Assembly: GCA_007922225.1 (NCBI GenBank)
Contig: ML679966.1
Span: 54,293,870-54,357,869, forward strand
DNA from: Emydura subglobosa
Taxonomy: Eukaryota; Chordata; Testudines; Chelidae
Direction: 5' to 3'
Length of the DNA stretch: 64,000 nucleotides
Shown: positions 36,301 to 51,300 of the stretch, one piece after another
Layout of the letters: each line of letters opens with the position of its first letter
Numbering within the stretch: position 1 is the first letter of the stretch
Program-made: the position numbers and the translations under genes
The notes under the pieces: model-generated
Told to the model about the DNA's origin: nothing
What the model saw: the letters and a program-made list of their open reading frames with translations, nothing else
Databases searched by the model: none

Positions 36301-39300
36301 ACAATAATTTTAAATAATTCCCTCTGTCACCACAAGTTTAAATTCTCCTGACAGAAATCAATTGGTGGCATTAGCTGAATTGAAAACCACCAAATTCAAG
36401 AGTTTGAGGGTGCAATTTTTTTTTATGATCCCCCATTAATGACTAATTTGCCCATTCAGTTGTTTAGATATTAAATGGGCCTGTCATGCCATTGGCCTTC
36501 TTCTACTCCTATTAAATACAATAGCAAAACTCCCATTGACTTCAGTGAGAGCAAGACCAGCTCCATAAGATGATTTTCACCCCCCAAAACACTGGCATTG
36601 TTCACATATGGCCTGATTGAAAGTCTCTTCAAGTTAGATTTAGTGGACTTTGAATCAGGCCCTTATTTGCTGTTTAATCATATTAGAATTGCTTTTGCAA
36701 AACTAAGTTTACTAACTCCCTAACCCAGCATCAGAAAATGAAGTTTTAACTAACATTCTTGTACATTTTCCCTTCTGTGTATCTTGATGTACTACTTTTC
36801 TTCATTGATTTATATAAAAATAAAGGTGTATGTCTCCTTTATAATCCTTTCATTATTGAAATAACAATTGATATTGACATGTTATGATTGTAGGTATGTC
36901 AGACTGTCCTGCTGCTGAAGCATCTGTGGCCGGAAGGATCCGACATTAGGCGTGCTGTTTGTGTTCTTACATGTACAGTGGGATTAAAAACGTACAGTGA
37001 CATGTTAGAAAATGCAAAAGCCTCTGAGGAAACAAAGGAACTGCAAACAGAAAATGACAGTCAAAACGTGAGATTTCTTTATATCTTCTCAGCATCTTTT
37101 AATTCTCTAACATAAATGTTTCCATAACATTGAAAAGGAATATAATTTTTCATATTCTTTTGCGTTCAGGGAAAAGTCTCAATTTCTTCCTTGCCACATG
37201 CACTCCCTCATCAATATCTTTTTTAATGATATAATTATACTAAAGGTTTTATGTTTTAATCTGTCTAAGATGGAAACAGTGTAACAGGAGTCATGTAGAG
37301 TAGCACATATGGTAGGTTGTAGGAACATATTGAAAAAGTAACTATAGTAACTATCTCTAAATGAATTAATAGGGCTTACATATGAAAACAAAATATATAG
37401 GTCTCTATTTACATAGTAGCTGCTTCTTCTTCTTCTTCTTCATGCCATTTTTCTTGGTGAGGGTCGTGGTGGCAGCCCCTGCACATTACTTCCCTTTTGG
37501 AAAGAGATTTATAACAGAAGTGGAAGTGGTAACTAATCCTCACCTGTCTAAAGCTATCTAAGCTATCTAAAATCCATATGATGAACTAAGTATAGCCAGA
37601 AGTGATTGTAACATACAAGTTGTATAACAATAACACTTATTAGCTGCACTGACAATGTGAAAAATCACTGAATTATATTGTTAATTAATTATGTTCACCA
37701 CTAACTAATATTTATTGCTGACGTACATAGTGAATCTTATATTGGTTATGTCCCAACAGGAAAAGGGTGAAGCATTAACACTGGAAGAAGCAGCAGACCT
37801 GTGTAGAATGCAGTGCCTCAGTGTGGTTTTCCTTCTCAATTTGCCTCTTTCACAACGAGCTCAGTTTAGGATAATCAATTCCTGCTGGACTAAGCAAGTT
37901 TTACCATTTATAAAAATGGTAGGTGTACCAGGGCCTTACCTCCTCTGGCATCAGGTGCAGCAGATGCCTCAGTTTTCCTTTTCTTGGTAGGGTACTCCAG
38001 CCCCCTAGCTAACTGCACAAATGTACTGTACAAAGTACAGTGGTATCTTGGAAGGTCTTTGCATATTTTAAAGTCAAGTGGAGTTTGAACAGCTTACCAG
38101 TGAAGCAGAATGGTCCAGTAGGTAGGCTAGGAGTACAAGACTGGGTTTATATTCCAAGCTGTGCCACTGACCTGCTGTGTGATCTTTGACAAGTCACTTC
38201 ACCTCTCAGTTCTTCAATTTACCAGACTGTAAACATGGGATAGTCATACCTTCCCTTGTAAAGTGCTTTGAGTTCTGCAGATAAAAAGTGCTATGTAAGA
38301 ATTAAATGCATTTTTTTTATAGCAACAACTTTGTGACTATTTTGTTCTGAAGCAACTAAATGATGAAAATGACTGGAAATTGGATTTAACTTACCTGCCT
38401 GATTTAAGGGACAATTCACTATTAAAGAATCTTTCACATTACCATGAAATAGAATACTGCTCAGGTATATATCTTTGTTCTTGAATAATTTGCTTTTTTA
38501 GTATCTAATTTTATTAAATTTATAAATGCAAAGGAAAAGTAATATACAATAAACAGTATTAGCTAATGAGCATACATATAATAATAAAGTTATTTTATGG
38601 AATAGTAGAAAAAGCTTTCTCAGTACTGAGTCCAGAGAATTAGATGCATAACTCCTATCACTTAACAAGAATCTGTCCAGACCCACTTTCCCTGGTCACA
38701 CCCAGGCCGCTATGCATATGCAAAAGCAAGGATGGGAGGTGGCATAGGTTAGACTATGAGGACTCTGTGCCACTTGGGGATTGTTTTATGTTGGGGGATT
38801 GCTGTTTGATTTAGCCAGCTTCTCACCTGTTTTATCTTGTCAGAGTAGCTCAAAGAAGTCAGAATAGGTGCCAGGTTCTGACCCTAGAGTCACTGGAACT
38901 GCAGGTTAAAATCCCAGGAGGTTTTATTTTTAGTCTTTCAGTTTCAATTAAAACTTTAAAAACTGGGGTTCTGTCTGCTCTACACAGACATTAAGGATAT
39001 CATGACAATTTTCATAAGAGTAACCATGAAGGCTAGAAACTTACTTTAAAAAAATAAAATTGAGATTTCATGAACTCACATGTATGTGGGAGGTGGGGCT
39101 TTTGAGGAAACCATCTGATATCATGAGACTAATGATAAAATTGTGAGAGCTGGCAAAACAACAGGCCAAGGATGAAGCTTTGTAGCAGGAACTTCTTCCA
39201 GAGTTTTACTGCTCCCCTGACACTCTCTTCCAAGGGTTTCGCTTTGGGAAGGGTGACTTGGGCCCATGAAAGCAATTTATGAAGTAAAATGAATCCAGTC

Positions 39301-42300
39301 AAAAGGTACCATTCTCCTGCATATATCTAATCCAAACAATCATGAAGGAACTTTCAAAGAAAGTATAAATTGGGAGTATAACAATAGTTCGCATTTACAC
39401 CACCATCCATTAATCTTTGGGGAATAATGGGAATTTTCTAAAGCCCAGATACTTCAATGAGCTTCTTTGGGGGAGAACCCCCATCTCTATGCAGAGCTTA
39501 CTGGTCTTCAGGTGAAGGGCTGGAGCCTAAAATTGCTATTTGTTTACTCCTCAATATATTTCCCTAACTATATTTAGATACAGTATATACATCCATGGCT
39601 ATCACCATGGCTTCTGCACTGTTGCTGTAATGCCCAAAGGCCTCTATCAGAATTAGACCCTATTGTTGTGGATGCTGTACAAACACAGATAAAGAGGCAG
39701 TCCCTGCTCTAGAGAACTTTCATTGTAAAATTTCAATTTTGTTTTTTCTGCATAGGATTAAATTTGGAATTGGGTAAAGAAATGAAGAGTGAATACCAAT
39801 ATCTATGGAATACTGTAAACAAACTGGCTGTCAACTGTGATTTTGGAGATGCTTTCCCAGTGAGAACTACCTCACAACTCTTTCTTGAACAGAAAGAAAT
39901 GTTATTTAAAGGTACTAACAACTGTATAAAAATGACTGGTGTAAGCATAATAAGAATTGACAGTTATAAAATGCTTTACATAGTCAAAGTTCTATGCAGT
40001 TATGAGCTATTTAATTCTTCTCCTTCTAATAATCTATGACTTTATGGATCTGTTAACTGAAATCAGTGACAAAACTCCCGTCTGATGCCAAAGGGAGTCT
40101 GATTAGGCCCTATGCATGAAATCCTGGACCTTTTGAAGTCAATGGGAATTTTGCCATTGACTTTACTGGGACCAGGATTGCACCCTGTGGGTTTGATTCT
40201 CAGCCCCAAATCAGGCCCTTTCTGCTGGAAAAAGGGCTAGAACAGAGTAAAGAACATGATCATCTAAAAAGCACTGTTTCAGTACAAGGGCGAATTGCCC
40301 CAATGTGTGCAAGCATTGTGATAGATAGCAAGAAGGCATCTCTCAAGGACTCCCTCACAAGCCCTGGCATGTGGGTCGTGCTGGCAGCAGAGCAGGGGCA
40401 GGGATGGGTATGTCAGAGGTAGGTCTGTAGCACACAGTTCTGTAGAGATTCCAGGCAGCGCTGTAGCCATAAGGCAGCCCAGGGAGGATGCTGCAACTTA
40501 AACATGTCCTCAGAGCTGTCTACATTATATTGGGAGCCATATAGCAGCCCAGAATCAGGAGGATGCAAAATTGGCTTAAGCGGCCATTTAGCCCCTTCTC
40601 CCATTCCCACCCCTGGCCTGGCTGCAAGGTCTGTGACTTTCACTGTGTATCAGGCATTTATTCTTTCCAACTTGGGTAACTTTGGTTAAACTTTTCAAAT
40701 GTTTTGTTACAACACCACAGAGTTCTCCTGAAGAAGACCTTTTATAATATAAAAGGAGTCATCTTGTGTTTCCCACATCACTTTTGAATTAACACAGAGG
40801 CCATTTACAATCAGGCTCATATTATGTACACCATAATATTCCAAATTCTGCTTGACATCACTGATTATTACTTAAGTTGTATTTCTTGTTACTATTTGAT
40901 TTTTAATATGCACATGACAGAAATTAGCAGAATGTTGTATACTTTTTGTACATTGGAATTGCAAAAGATAACGTAAGAGTGTATGCTTTTAGTTAACCAA
41001 TGTTTATCACATTTTCATCAATGCTGCAAAGAATCTAAGGAAGAAATTCCCAGTATAGGGCTCATCCCAGTGAGATCTGAGCTTGTAGAAGATTATGCTG
41101 GAGCTGTTTTGACAGATTTGCCTATTTTAAGCAGGTACATTTTTTTGACATTTGTCTGTTGGTTTTTTTTAAAACTAAATGATATGCTATGGGCTGATTC
41201 TCCTCTATCCTGCATCTTATGTCATCGTTTAAACTTGTGCAAAGGAGCATAAAATTCTACTGTTCAGTTGGGTAGTATTTTACATCCACTTTGGACTGGT
41301 GTAAATATTAACATGAGATGCCGGGCAAAGGTGACCTGGACTCTAAAACCTGACTCCATGTTGTATTCTTTAGGCAGCTATTTATTAGTATTACAATGTT
41401 CGATAATGCTTGCTTTACAACTTCAAATCATTGCTTTTACCATACGATTTGTACTTGAAGGCAAGATCCTGATCCCATAGAAGTCAATCACAGAACGCAA
41501 ATTGACTCAAATGAGAGTTTGCCTAAATTAAGATTAAGATAGATTCACAGATTTTATGGATAACTTGATTTACCCCTAGTAATAGGCTCTTTCCCTCCAC
41601 CCAGGCAAAGGCTTCAGAGTTTCTCCATGAAAGCTACTTCAGCCCAATGGGGGTAGTAGCCATTTGAACCCTGAGTGAGCCCCTGCTGCGAGTGGAGAAT
41701 CTTTGTGGCAGTAAATTCTCTCCATTTACCCTTTGTCAGCCTGCCCCTGCTATGCTCAGCCACCTGCTATGCATTCCCATGCACGGAGTCCTCACAAAAC
41801 TGTGTACTGTGACATACAAAAGATGTGTCACTCCCGTACAGACTCCCAAATCCAGTCCCTTGCTCGCACAAAATTGTGCATGGAACTTAGTTGCTTCTGT
41901 AGCCAAGAAGTCTGGATTTGCCCTATACTAAGTATCAAATATGAAGTCAGCCAATACAGACATGCACCTATTAAAGAGTAGTTCTGTGACTTATGCTATA
42001 TGATTCTTCACTAATCCATAAGGAATTAAATGGGGAGGACAAGGAAGCCACTAGAGCAAAATGAAGTCATGAGCAATCAGGGGCCTGTTACAGAAGAATT
42101 AAGAATATACAAGTGAACAAAAAGATCTCTTCCATCTAACATACTCTTTAGGTCAGTATTAGGTATTACAATGAATGTCAAAACATTTTCTTTATAACTA
42201 AGTGGGTATAAGGCTTGTTATGTAGGATGTTAGACAAACACTTGTCAGGATGGTCTAGATATTACTTAGTCCTGCCATGAGTGTAGGGGACTGGACTAGA

Positions 42301-45300
42301 TGACTTTCGAGGTCCCTTCCAGCTCTATGATTCTATGTGCCAGAAAGCTGAAAACACTCTATGACTATATATACTGTGTGTATTTTTCAGCAATGATCCT
42401 GCAGTTACTTCACTTATTAAACAAACAGAATTTGATGAACTTCGGCACTGGCATTCAGGCAAACCTCTCAGTGATGATTATGATAGAACAAAGTGCAGCA
42501 ATGATGGTAAAAACATAAAACTTTCTTGTTTGGTTAGTTAAAATTTTAATGTTGTCAAGGTTATTAGATTTTAGAGGAAAGACTGCTGTAATTCCAGATA
42601 ATTTTTCACATATTACACAAATATACTTCAAACAGGTACCATTACAATAATTAGTATGTTTATATTAAATATATTTTCCATGTTTACATTAATTTATCTT
42701 GAATAGTCCAGGCGGTTATGACACAATCAATTCTACAAGCCCAGTTTTCATGAGGCTCTCCTTTGTGCCTGTGCAAAACTTGCACAGGCAGAAATTTGCA
42801 CATAGACAATCTATATGTACACATGCAGTTTCGTATTTAAAATTGCATATTGGGTAACTGTGTATTTAATTACTCAGTTTATATGCATAAGGGTTCAGAT
42901 GACTGCAAAAATGGGGGCAAGGCTAGATTTGCTCTTTGAAAATAGCATTAGAAAACAAAATAACATGTACACTTTAATTTTCTGGCAATGTTTCCTGTTT
43001 TCACATACCCAGAAAATGAATGAGAACTCAACATTGATCTTAGATTTGCACATTTATATTATCAAGTGAAATATACATTTGAGGGGCTACCAGCAGCTTT
43101 TACACAAAACTCTTGTTCTGTTGAAATATTACCATCTGCCAAAGCGTTATATATTGAATAAAACAGCTTGTGAGGAGTTGTACAGGACTTCTGTGTGATT
43201 ATTAACTAATAGTTATTCATTTATAAAATAAGTAGTGTAAACTCAATTGGTCAGATTAATCTCTGGTATGACTTTATTGTTTACATAATGGATATGTACA
43301 CCTGCTATGTATATGTCTAGTGATTGTGCTTTGTGGGAATTAAACATGAATATGATGCTAAATGGCCAGATGCTCGGAAGTCATAGTAATGGGCATGGGA
43401 TAAGAATGTGAGCAGAACAGAATAAACAAACTAGAACAGAAAATGCCTTTGAACAGTGAGTGTCTCCAGTCATGTTATAGTTGATTTTGGAGGGTCTTCT
43501 TTGACAGCTTTGGACAAAATTCATTCCTGGTGGAACTCCACAGTCCATAAAATTAGTCATCTTTTCCACTCCAGCTCAGTTCCTGTATGTTGCAGGTAGA
43601 TGAGCTGCTTTACATTTATACTTTTAAATTAAGCAATCGAATTAGTAGCATTGAACAATGGCTTCTAATTCAGCTTTCTAAGTAAATGCCCAACTTTAAA
43701 GACACCTCTGAATCTCGGTGATATATGGTCTAGAGAAGAAATGTGGCATTGCTCCTTGATGTTCAGTCACTTGAAAAGCACTGATGAACTAACTTCAGAA
43801 GAAACCACCCCATCCCTCTCATGACAAGATCACTAAGGATTATAGTTACTCAGCTTTTCAGCTGAAGTTTTACATTAGGTCATTTTAATCATCTCTCTAT
43901 CCTTGCTTAAATAACACCTTCTCATTTTTATTCATTTTAATATAAACTTTGTGTAAACTGTTTAACATTGTCACTCTTAATGAGAAATCTCTACTACTGT
44001 AGTTTGAATCTTTATGTAAGGGTCAATATGAAATGATTCATGATGGTATATGACCTATTACTGGGAGTATAACAGCTTTTGAGCCAGATTTTAAAAAGTA
44101 TTCAGGCACCTAAAGAGGCAGATAGGGACCGAATGGGATTTCCTTAGGTAACCCTTCTGCCAGTTGGAGTCGGCAGCAACAAGGGCCGGGTTCAGTATCT
44201 AGGCATTCCTTTCAACAATAGAACACAAAACCAGCTTCAGCCCCACCCAGTAACCTGGGACAGTTACACAGCACCTCTTGGGTGCCTCTAAAGACAATAC
44301 TTTCCCTCTTGCAAGCACAAAGACTGAGTGTAGAAAAGAGACTTTTAATAAAAAGGGGAAAAGTAACCCGGCACTAACTTGGGAAAATGCCTCAAACAAG
44401 ATTCACACGCATAAAACCATGAACAAAACAGCCACCCCAGAGTCTGTTGGATAGTTTCCTTTTGCCTTAGGTTCTTAAATTCAACAACAAGAAGTTCCTT
44501 TAATGTGCCCTTCCCTTCATAGCACCCCACTCATAGGTGTTGTCCTTAGGCAGGCAGACCTAGAGACTAGCAGTGCAGCTGCAGAGTTCACCTCCCACCC
44601 TGGTTGGGAGCAGGGGGAAAGAAGGCACCTTGCTCGCTCCTCTGTCTGGCCATTAACTTCCGGCCACTCCAGTGCACACCATCACCTTCTGCTGCCACCT
44701 GCTACTCTGCAGGTCAGTCTCCTGTGGGAGAACTTCACTGAGAAGGCAGGCTGGGCAGCAATGCTGTACCACAGCAAGTGAATTCAGCTCTCTTTACAAA
44801 ACAAAAAGACTCCTAATGGAGCCTTAATTAGCTCTGTCTAGGGGAGAGACAGATCAGACCATGCTTAGGGCTCTTAAGCAAAGCCCACAGCTCCTGGCAG
44901 GGGTACTTGTCCCTCCCCATGTCCCCCTTCTTACAGGGGTCTGCATCCGAGCCCCTGCTTACCAAGTTCCGTTCAGACGAGAATGACCTTTCAATTGAGA
45001 CAGGATAAGCACAGTTTGGCTGCCCCTTGCTCGTACAGTCAGGAGAACAACGTTTCATTACCCCTGCATTCAACATTCAAGTGATTTGTAACCCAACACC
45101 AGCCAAAGTCATCATTTGAGCAAAGCAGTCCCATCATGCTGAGCACTTAGGCACGGTAGGTGTGCTCATGCAAATACAGTCTGGTCCTGAAGTCTGTTCC
45201 CCTCTGCCTAGCCAGCTTGGCAGGGGAGAGCTCATTCAGACCCTGCTTTTACTTAGAAGGTTATGTGCCGGAATCCAGGTGTTTTTGAAAATCTCACTAG

Positions 45301-48300
45301 GTACCTATCTGCATGTTTAGTTACTTAAGGCCTAGATTTTCAAAGGTAGTTATGCATTGCTCCACTTAGCATTGCCAGGTTTAAGGTCCAGATTCACACC
45401 TAACTGCCTCTTTAGTTTAACACTTTGGTGCCACTCTCATTCTCAAAATTACTACACAGCTGCTGCCTAACCCCATAGGGTATGTCTACACAGCAGTTAA
45501 GCACCTGTAGCTGATCCAGATCAGCTGACTCGGGTTTGTGGGGTGTGGGCTGTGGGGCCATAAAACTGGAGTGTAGATGATTGGGCTGGAGCGTGGGCTC
45601 TGGGACCATGCTTCTCCATGGGGTTCCAGAACTCAGGCTCCAGCCCAATCCCAAATGTCTACACCACTGTTCTACAGCCCTGCAATCCAAGCCCTGAAAA
45701 CACGAGTTAGCTGACCTGGACAATTTGCGGTTGTTTAACTGCTGTGTAGACATACCCATAGAGAACTAAGACCCCATGGAACCTTGATTCCATAAGTGGA
45801 CACATACAAAGCCTCCTAAGTCCTGATGCCACCACACAGCAAATGAGCAGCTCAAAGCCCAAATGCAAGCCCAAGCGGCTTTGAAACAGGATTCTCAAAC
45901 AAGGTGAGGGAATGTCTTTCTCACCAGCATGCTACAGGTTCAGGCCAGGCACAAATGATGGGTGGGTTGTGTGTGTCCTCAGAATACCAGTAGCCCAGTG
46001 ATTAGGGCACTCACCTGGGATGTCAGAGACTCAAACCCCTGCTCCAAATCAAGCAGAGTGGAGATTCAAACTTGGGTCTCCCACATCCCATGTGAGTATT
46101 TTGGAGACACACAAGCATGCTGTCTTTTGTGCTGGGCCTGTAGATGTGCTGGTGAGATAGATGTACCCTCGCCTAATTTGAGAATTCTGTTTCAGGGCCT
46201 CCAGAGCTTTGACTTGCATTAGGGTTCTGAGCAGCATTCAGGACTTAGATGGCTTTAAACATGCCCACATATGGGGACTTAGGCACCCTCAGGATTAGGC
46301 AGAAGTTGAGCAGTAGTTTTGAAAATGTCAGTGATGCCTAAAAGTTGGGCTTAGGTGCCTACGTACCTTTGTGAATCAGGCTCTAAGTGCCTAAATCAGT
46401 TTGAAACTGAGACTTAAATTCCTATATCACCTCAGGCCAGATTTTGAAAGGTGTTAATGAGAGTTAAATGCCTAAATATCTTTCAAATTCTGACCTTGGG
46501 CACTTGAAAATTTTACACAAGGCCTAAATTGGAGTTTTCACCTCTTGCCAAAAAACTAATAAATTGGAATTCCACCAATTACCTTATAAGCCAGAAATAA
46601 TTATGTTTGTTTGCTGTAGCAAAGTCCAAAGGCCCAGATGAAAGAAGAGGGATACAAAAGTTGCAGACTTATTATCGACTTTATGGAAGATCATTGGAAG
46701 GCAACATTTCAAAGACAATTGTAAATCAGGTGGATGTGCCCTTGGTTCGCACAAGCACTAATGCTGCTGTCACAAAGACAAAAAAATTACATGTAAGCAT
46801 ATTCAAATCGCTTCATAACCTAATTATGCTTTCTGCTGTCCAGGCTAGGATTTTTCCTTCTGTTGTAATTGCTTTAGTCAAGAATACTTACCTAGGATTT
46901 TATTTTTTTCATTCATGAGTAATTTTTGCTGAAAGAATAAATCCATCCTTGCACCCTAGATTTACTTGGTAATTAGTGTAAGCCCATTTTTATCCATGTA
47001 CAGAAATATAAACAAATAGCTGTGTTTGGAGGTGGAGCACTAAAAAGATAACAGAAAGCTTTAATTTTGGAGGTCTATAAAATTAATATGTGATTGGGTA
47101 GGAAACAAAAAATAAATTTAAGGCAGGGTAGACTTTTTTTTAAGAACCTTTTCAGAAATAATCAGTTTAAAAATTGAATGAGGTTCTTGATGTTTGTTTA
47201 AATATGCTGCCTGAAAAATGAATCAAACTAGCCATTAAAAAGATGGAAACAATCACATGGAAGATGCAGGGGCTCATATCAATATTCCAAATTTGAAAAA
47301 TACATGTGTATGACACATCCCATCTTTTATGGCAGTGTTTGTAGATCAAATTAATTATGTTCATTTCCCTGCATTTGTCACAAATAATGTCTGCATTTAT
47401 ATACTAAGAAAGATTTGATCCTTCAAGCACTATTCCATATTAAATTGTTGACTAGAGTAATATAAGCACCGTTTCTAATTTCACAGGATACCTGAAAATG
47501 TGTACTTGCATGTAATGGGCAAGACTGAGCAATAGTAATTATTATTGTATTTCTTTATGTTAAAATATCATTATCATTTTGTATCATTTAGTGTGGAATA
47601 TAAATTTAGGGCCTGATCAAATGCCCATTGAAGTCCCTGAAAGTTTTTTCATTGATTTCAATGGTCATTTGATTAGGTCCCTAATTGTCTTCAATTTATT
47701 GAAATACCTGGAACTACAATTAGAATTTTCTTTTACAGGCTTCAACTTGGGACTCACACCATCTTTTTCATTTTACATGTTTGTGGCTCTTTAGATATTA
47801 GAAAGTTAAAGAACTATTTTACTTACATTTAGTAAGATTTGCTGAATAACCTTTTTTTGTAAAACAGGTACCAGTATTTACAAATAAATTATGACTTGTA
47901 TAGAATCCAGTACTATTTTAAACAAAATTTAAAGCAAAACACAACACACAAATGGGAAAAATCTTGTAATTTGTACTCAGTCGTTATTCAGACAAAACTC
48001 CCATTTTCTCTCAATGATTGGGTTTGGATTACATTATATTGGATTCCCATTACAACATGGGAAGGATTACAACATTTTTTCATGTTACTCGCACACATTG
48101 GGATTTAATTCTGTATAGCTTTATTCATTTTTTTGTAGAAAAGCAAAGCAGAAATAATTGCAGAGGAAAACCAGAAGCGACTGAAAGCTAAAGAAGAAAA
48201 GAAAGAACAGGAACAATGGAGTACCTTATCTGTATCAATTGAACAGGAAATTAAAGAGAATTTTCCCTGTGGAATAAATAGACTGGAGAATTTTCTCAAG

Positions 48301-51300
48301 ACATGTCAAAGTAATTCTGTGAAATTCACAGCAGAAATGGCAGGACTGAATGTCTGTTTAGACGTTTGGAAGGAACACTGCAGAAACGAAGGTACAGTTT
48401 CTGAATTCATTTTGTGCCATGATCATTATGCATCCTGCACCCCCAGTTTGCCTCCCCCCAAAAAAGTTTTGAAGATGCATATTCACCCATTTGGGGAGAA
48501 TTAGGCCACTTTTCAATTGCAGGCCAAAATTTAGCCCCAAATTGGCAAATTCAGGATGCCGTGAGTCAGATTTAAATTACCCACTTGAACTAGGTTGTAA
48601 CTGTTTTCCTATATCACCAAACAGTAGGCACACATTACAAACATAAAACCTTGATATCAGTTTACAAAATTTAGAAGAATGCATAAAATGTACACTGAGT
48701 TGTGTCGTGCAATGGAAGGTGCACAAATTGTGAGAGAGAACGAAAGGATCTGTGAGACTAGAACCCAGGTCTATAGAGCCTGTACAGTTAATATCCCCAC
48801 ATTACTACCAGGAGCCTATATAAAGATGCCGCTAAGCAGCACTGTAGAGATTAGGTCCCACAGGAAGTACCTCATGAAGGATCCAGAGCAATAGGAACCT
48901 ATAGCCCTCCAGTTGGCCCATGCTTACTATTTCATCCTAGAGGACACCCTAGCAAGGTGTCTGAGCAGCCAAGCAAACTGCTGACTTGCTGTTGCTCTAG
49001 ACCTTGCCTTGCTTGTCCAATATCCAATCTTTGACTCTAACTTCAGCCTGGTAACTATTGCTAACCTCTGATCTTTGACCTTTGCTTGAATCTGACCCTG
49101 ACATCTGCCTGTTGATCCCAGCCGTAGCAATTGCACTGATACTTGCTCACTGACTACTGCCTTGTGGCTATCCTTGACTCAGTGACACCAGCTCAGCAGA
49201 GGCCCCTAGGCCAAACCACCTATGCCCTGGTCCATTACAGTTTGGGGCTTCATGGGCAGCTGGAGCACTTCATCCACACATAGTCCAGTCACATAGTCCA
49301 AGTTTGGGAAAAGAGCCATTCCCCCACTCCTGGGATCTTTTTAAAATAAAATTTAAAAGACGCTGCACACATGGTTGGAGGAGTGAGGTCCATTCCCAAA
49401 GCGAGAAGGGTTGATTGAAAGAGCTCCCGTTGATTTAATCATATATCAAATGGTTTCTTTTTTATTTTAGGTCAAAAATCAAGAGATTTAAGCATAGCTG
49501 TCCAAGTTATGAGGAGAGTTCACATACTTCTTGAAAAATATCAGGAACTATTAAAGAAGGCACACGTACAAAAATTGGCCAGATGTCTGAAATATCTTGG
49601 ATTTGAGAATTTGGCATGCTCTTTGTCTAGCCAGGTAATTTTTATAGAAAATAATTAAGTAATGAAATTAAAAGTGGTATAACATAGATTACTTTGACAC
49701 TTGTGCCCATTTCCTAACAGTTTATACCTACTGGGCCTGAACCTGTCCCACTGAAGCCAACTTCCCAGTGTGTTACTTTACCCTGCAGTTTATATAATCC
49801 AAAAGTTGCATATTTAACTGTGTAGAACAAGAAAAGATGGTTCTAAACCTTGTAGCATGATATACAATAAAATCTCAACAAAATACATGCAAGTTATTCA
49901 GTCCTTCATAAAATGTAGCTGATATGGAATTATTTATACAGTAGGAGCTGTTGTTTTAGGCTGTCTGCAGACCCAGAGAGACATAACTGCAGCCATTTAT
50001 ACTTGTTTCATGTATTACTTCAATCTTCAATTTAACAGTGAATAATACTTGCGGAATCAAAACTTTCCATAGCAGACAAACACAGATGGATATTCAGCTT
50101 GCCATAGAGTACATGGACTTTGCTGATAACTAGCAGATGCATGAAAAATTTGTCCCATTCTCACTACATCTGCATGGAGAATTCCCATTGACTTTCATGA
50201 TTTCATGCATTGCTAAAGCCAGCATTGTATGATCTTTTGTTTGGAAGTGCTTAAAAGTCACCTCACCTCCTCAGCACACATTAAACCTGTTTTTAAAAGC
50301 TTGTACAGTGTTCTACAATGCAAAAACCTGATGCCATTTTCAATTAATCTATCCCTAATTCTGAATCTGGCTTGAATTTTAATTTGACCTTGTAGGTAAC
50401 AGAAACTGACAATGAGAAGATAGCCAAATATTCTACTGAGATGGGAGCAGCTCGTTTTCAGCTACAATATATGGGCTCTTACTTGTTCAGAGAAGAGAGG
50501 AGAGATCCAGATCCCAGAGTACAGCATTTTATACCAGACACATGGCAGGTAATGTTATATGAAAACTATTTTTAAATAGTGCTCTTAGAGATTCTGCCAA
50601 GGTTTTCTTTCAAATTTTAAAAAGCAATGAAGGAGAGTCATACATAATAATAAACATATTTCATTTTCTCTCACTGTTGTAACTCATCCTCTCATTTACC
50701 CCCTTCTATCCTTTGTTTACAGTAATCACTTTCTGTCTTATGCTACATTAAACCCCAGTCCTTCATTGGGATCTGCTAGTGCTGACTCCCAAGGCCATAT
50801 GGTGTCCCAGAGGACAATGTAGTGATGTCCTGTTGAAACTTTGCATGGTACAGGGCTCTTCAGTCACAGATTCCCATGTGAGATCAGGGCCTTAGAATGT
50901 AAACTCCTCAGGGCAAGAACCTATCATTTTTACCTAACTGTTAAGTATCAAGCACATCTGTGGCACTTTATATTCTTTGGTAATAACAATTGTCATTTGA
51001 TGCACTTTCATGCATAATTTGAGTTTTAAATGTATTTATTCAAAAACAGTTAGAAATGTACCAGTGAAGTGCAAACTTCATAAAACTGATGTTAAACAAG
51101 CATATCTATCTATCTATCTATCTAAAATGGCATGTCTTGACATAAATAACATTTTATTTCCAGCGAGAGCTTCTTGATATTGTAGACAATAATGAGTCTG
51201 CAGTGATTGTTGCTCCTACTTCATCAGGGAAAACCTACGCATCATATTATTGCATGGAGAAAGTTCTGAAAGAGAGCAATGAAGGAGTAGTTGTATATGT

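Noticed and set aside
42300..42518. 72-codon open frame beginning at ATG 42300
   Set aside because: It starts inside a CR1 3' end and reads exon 11 in the wrong frame.
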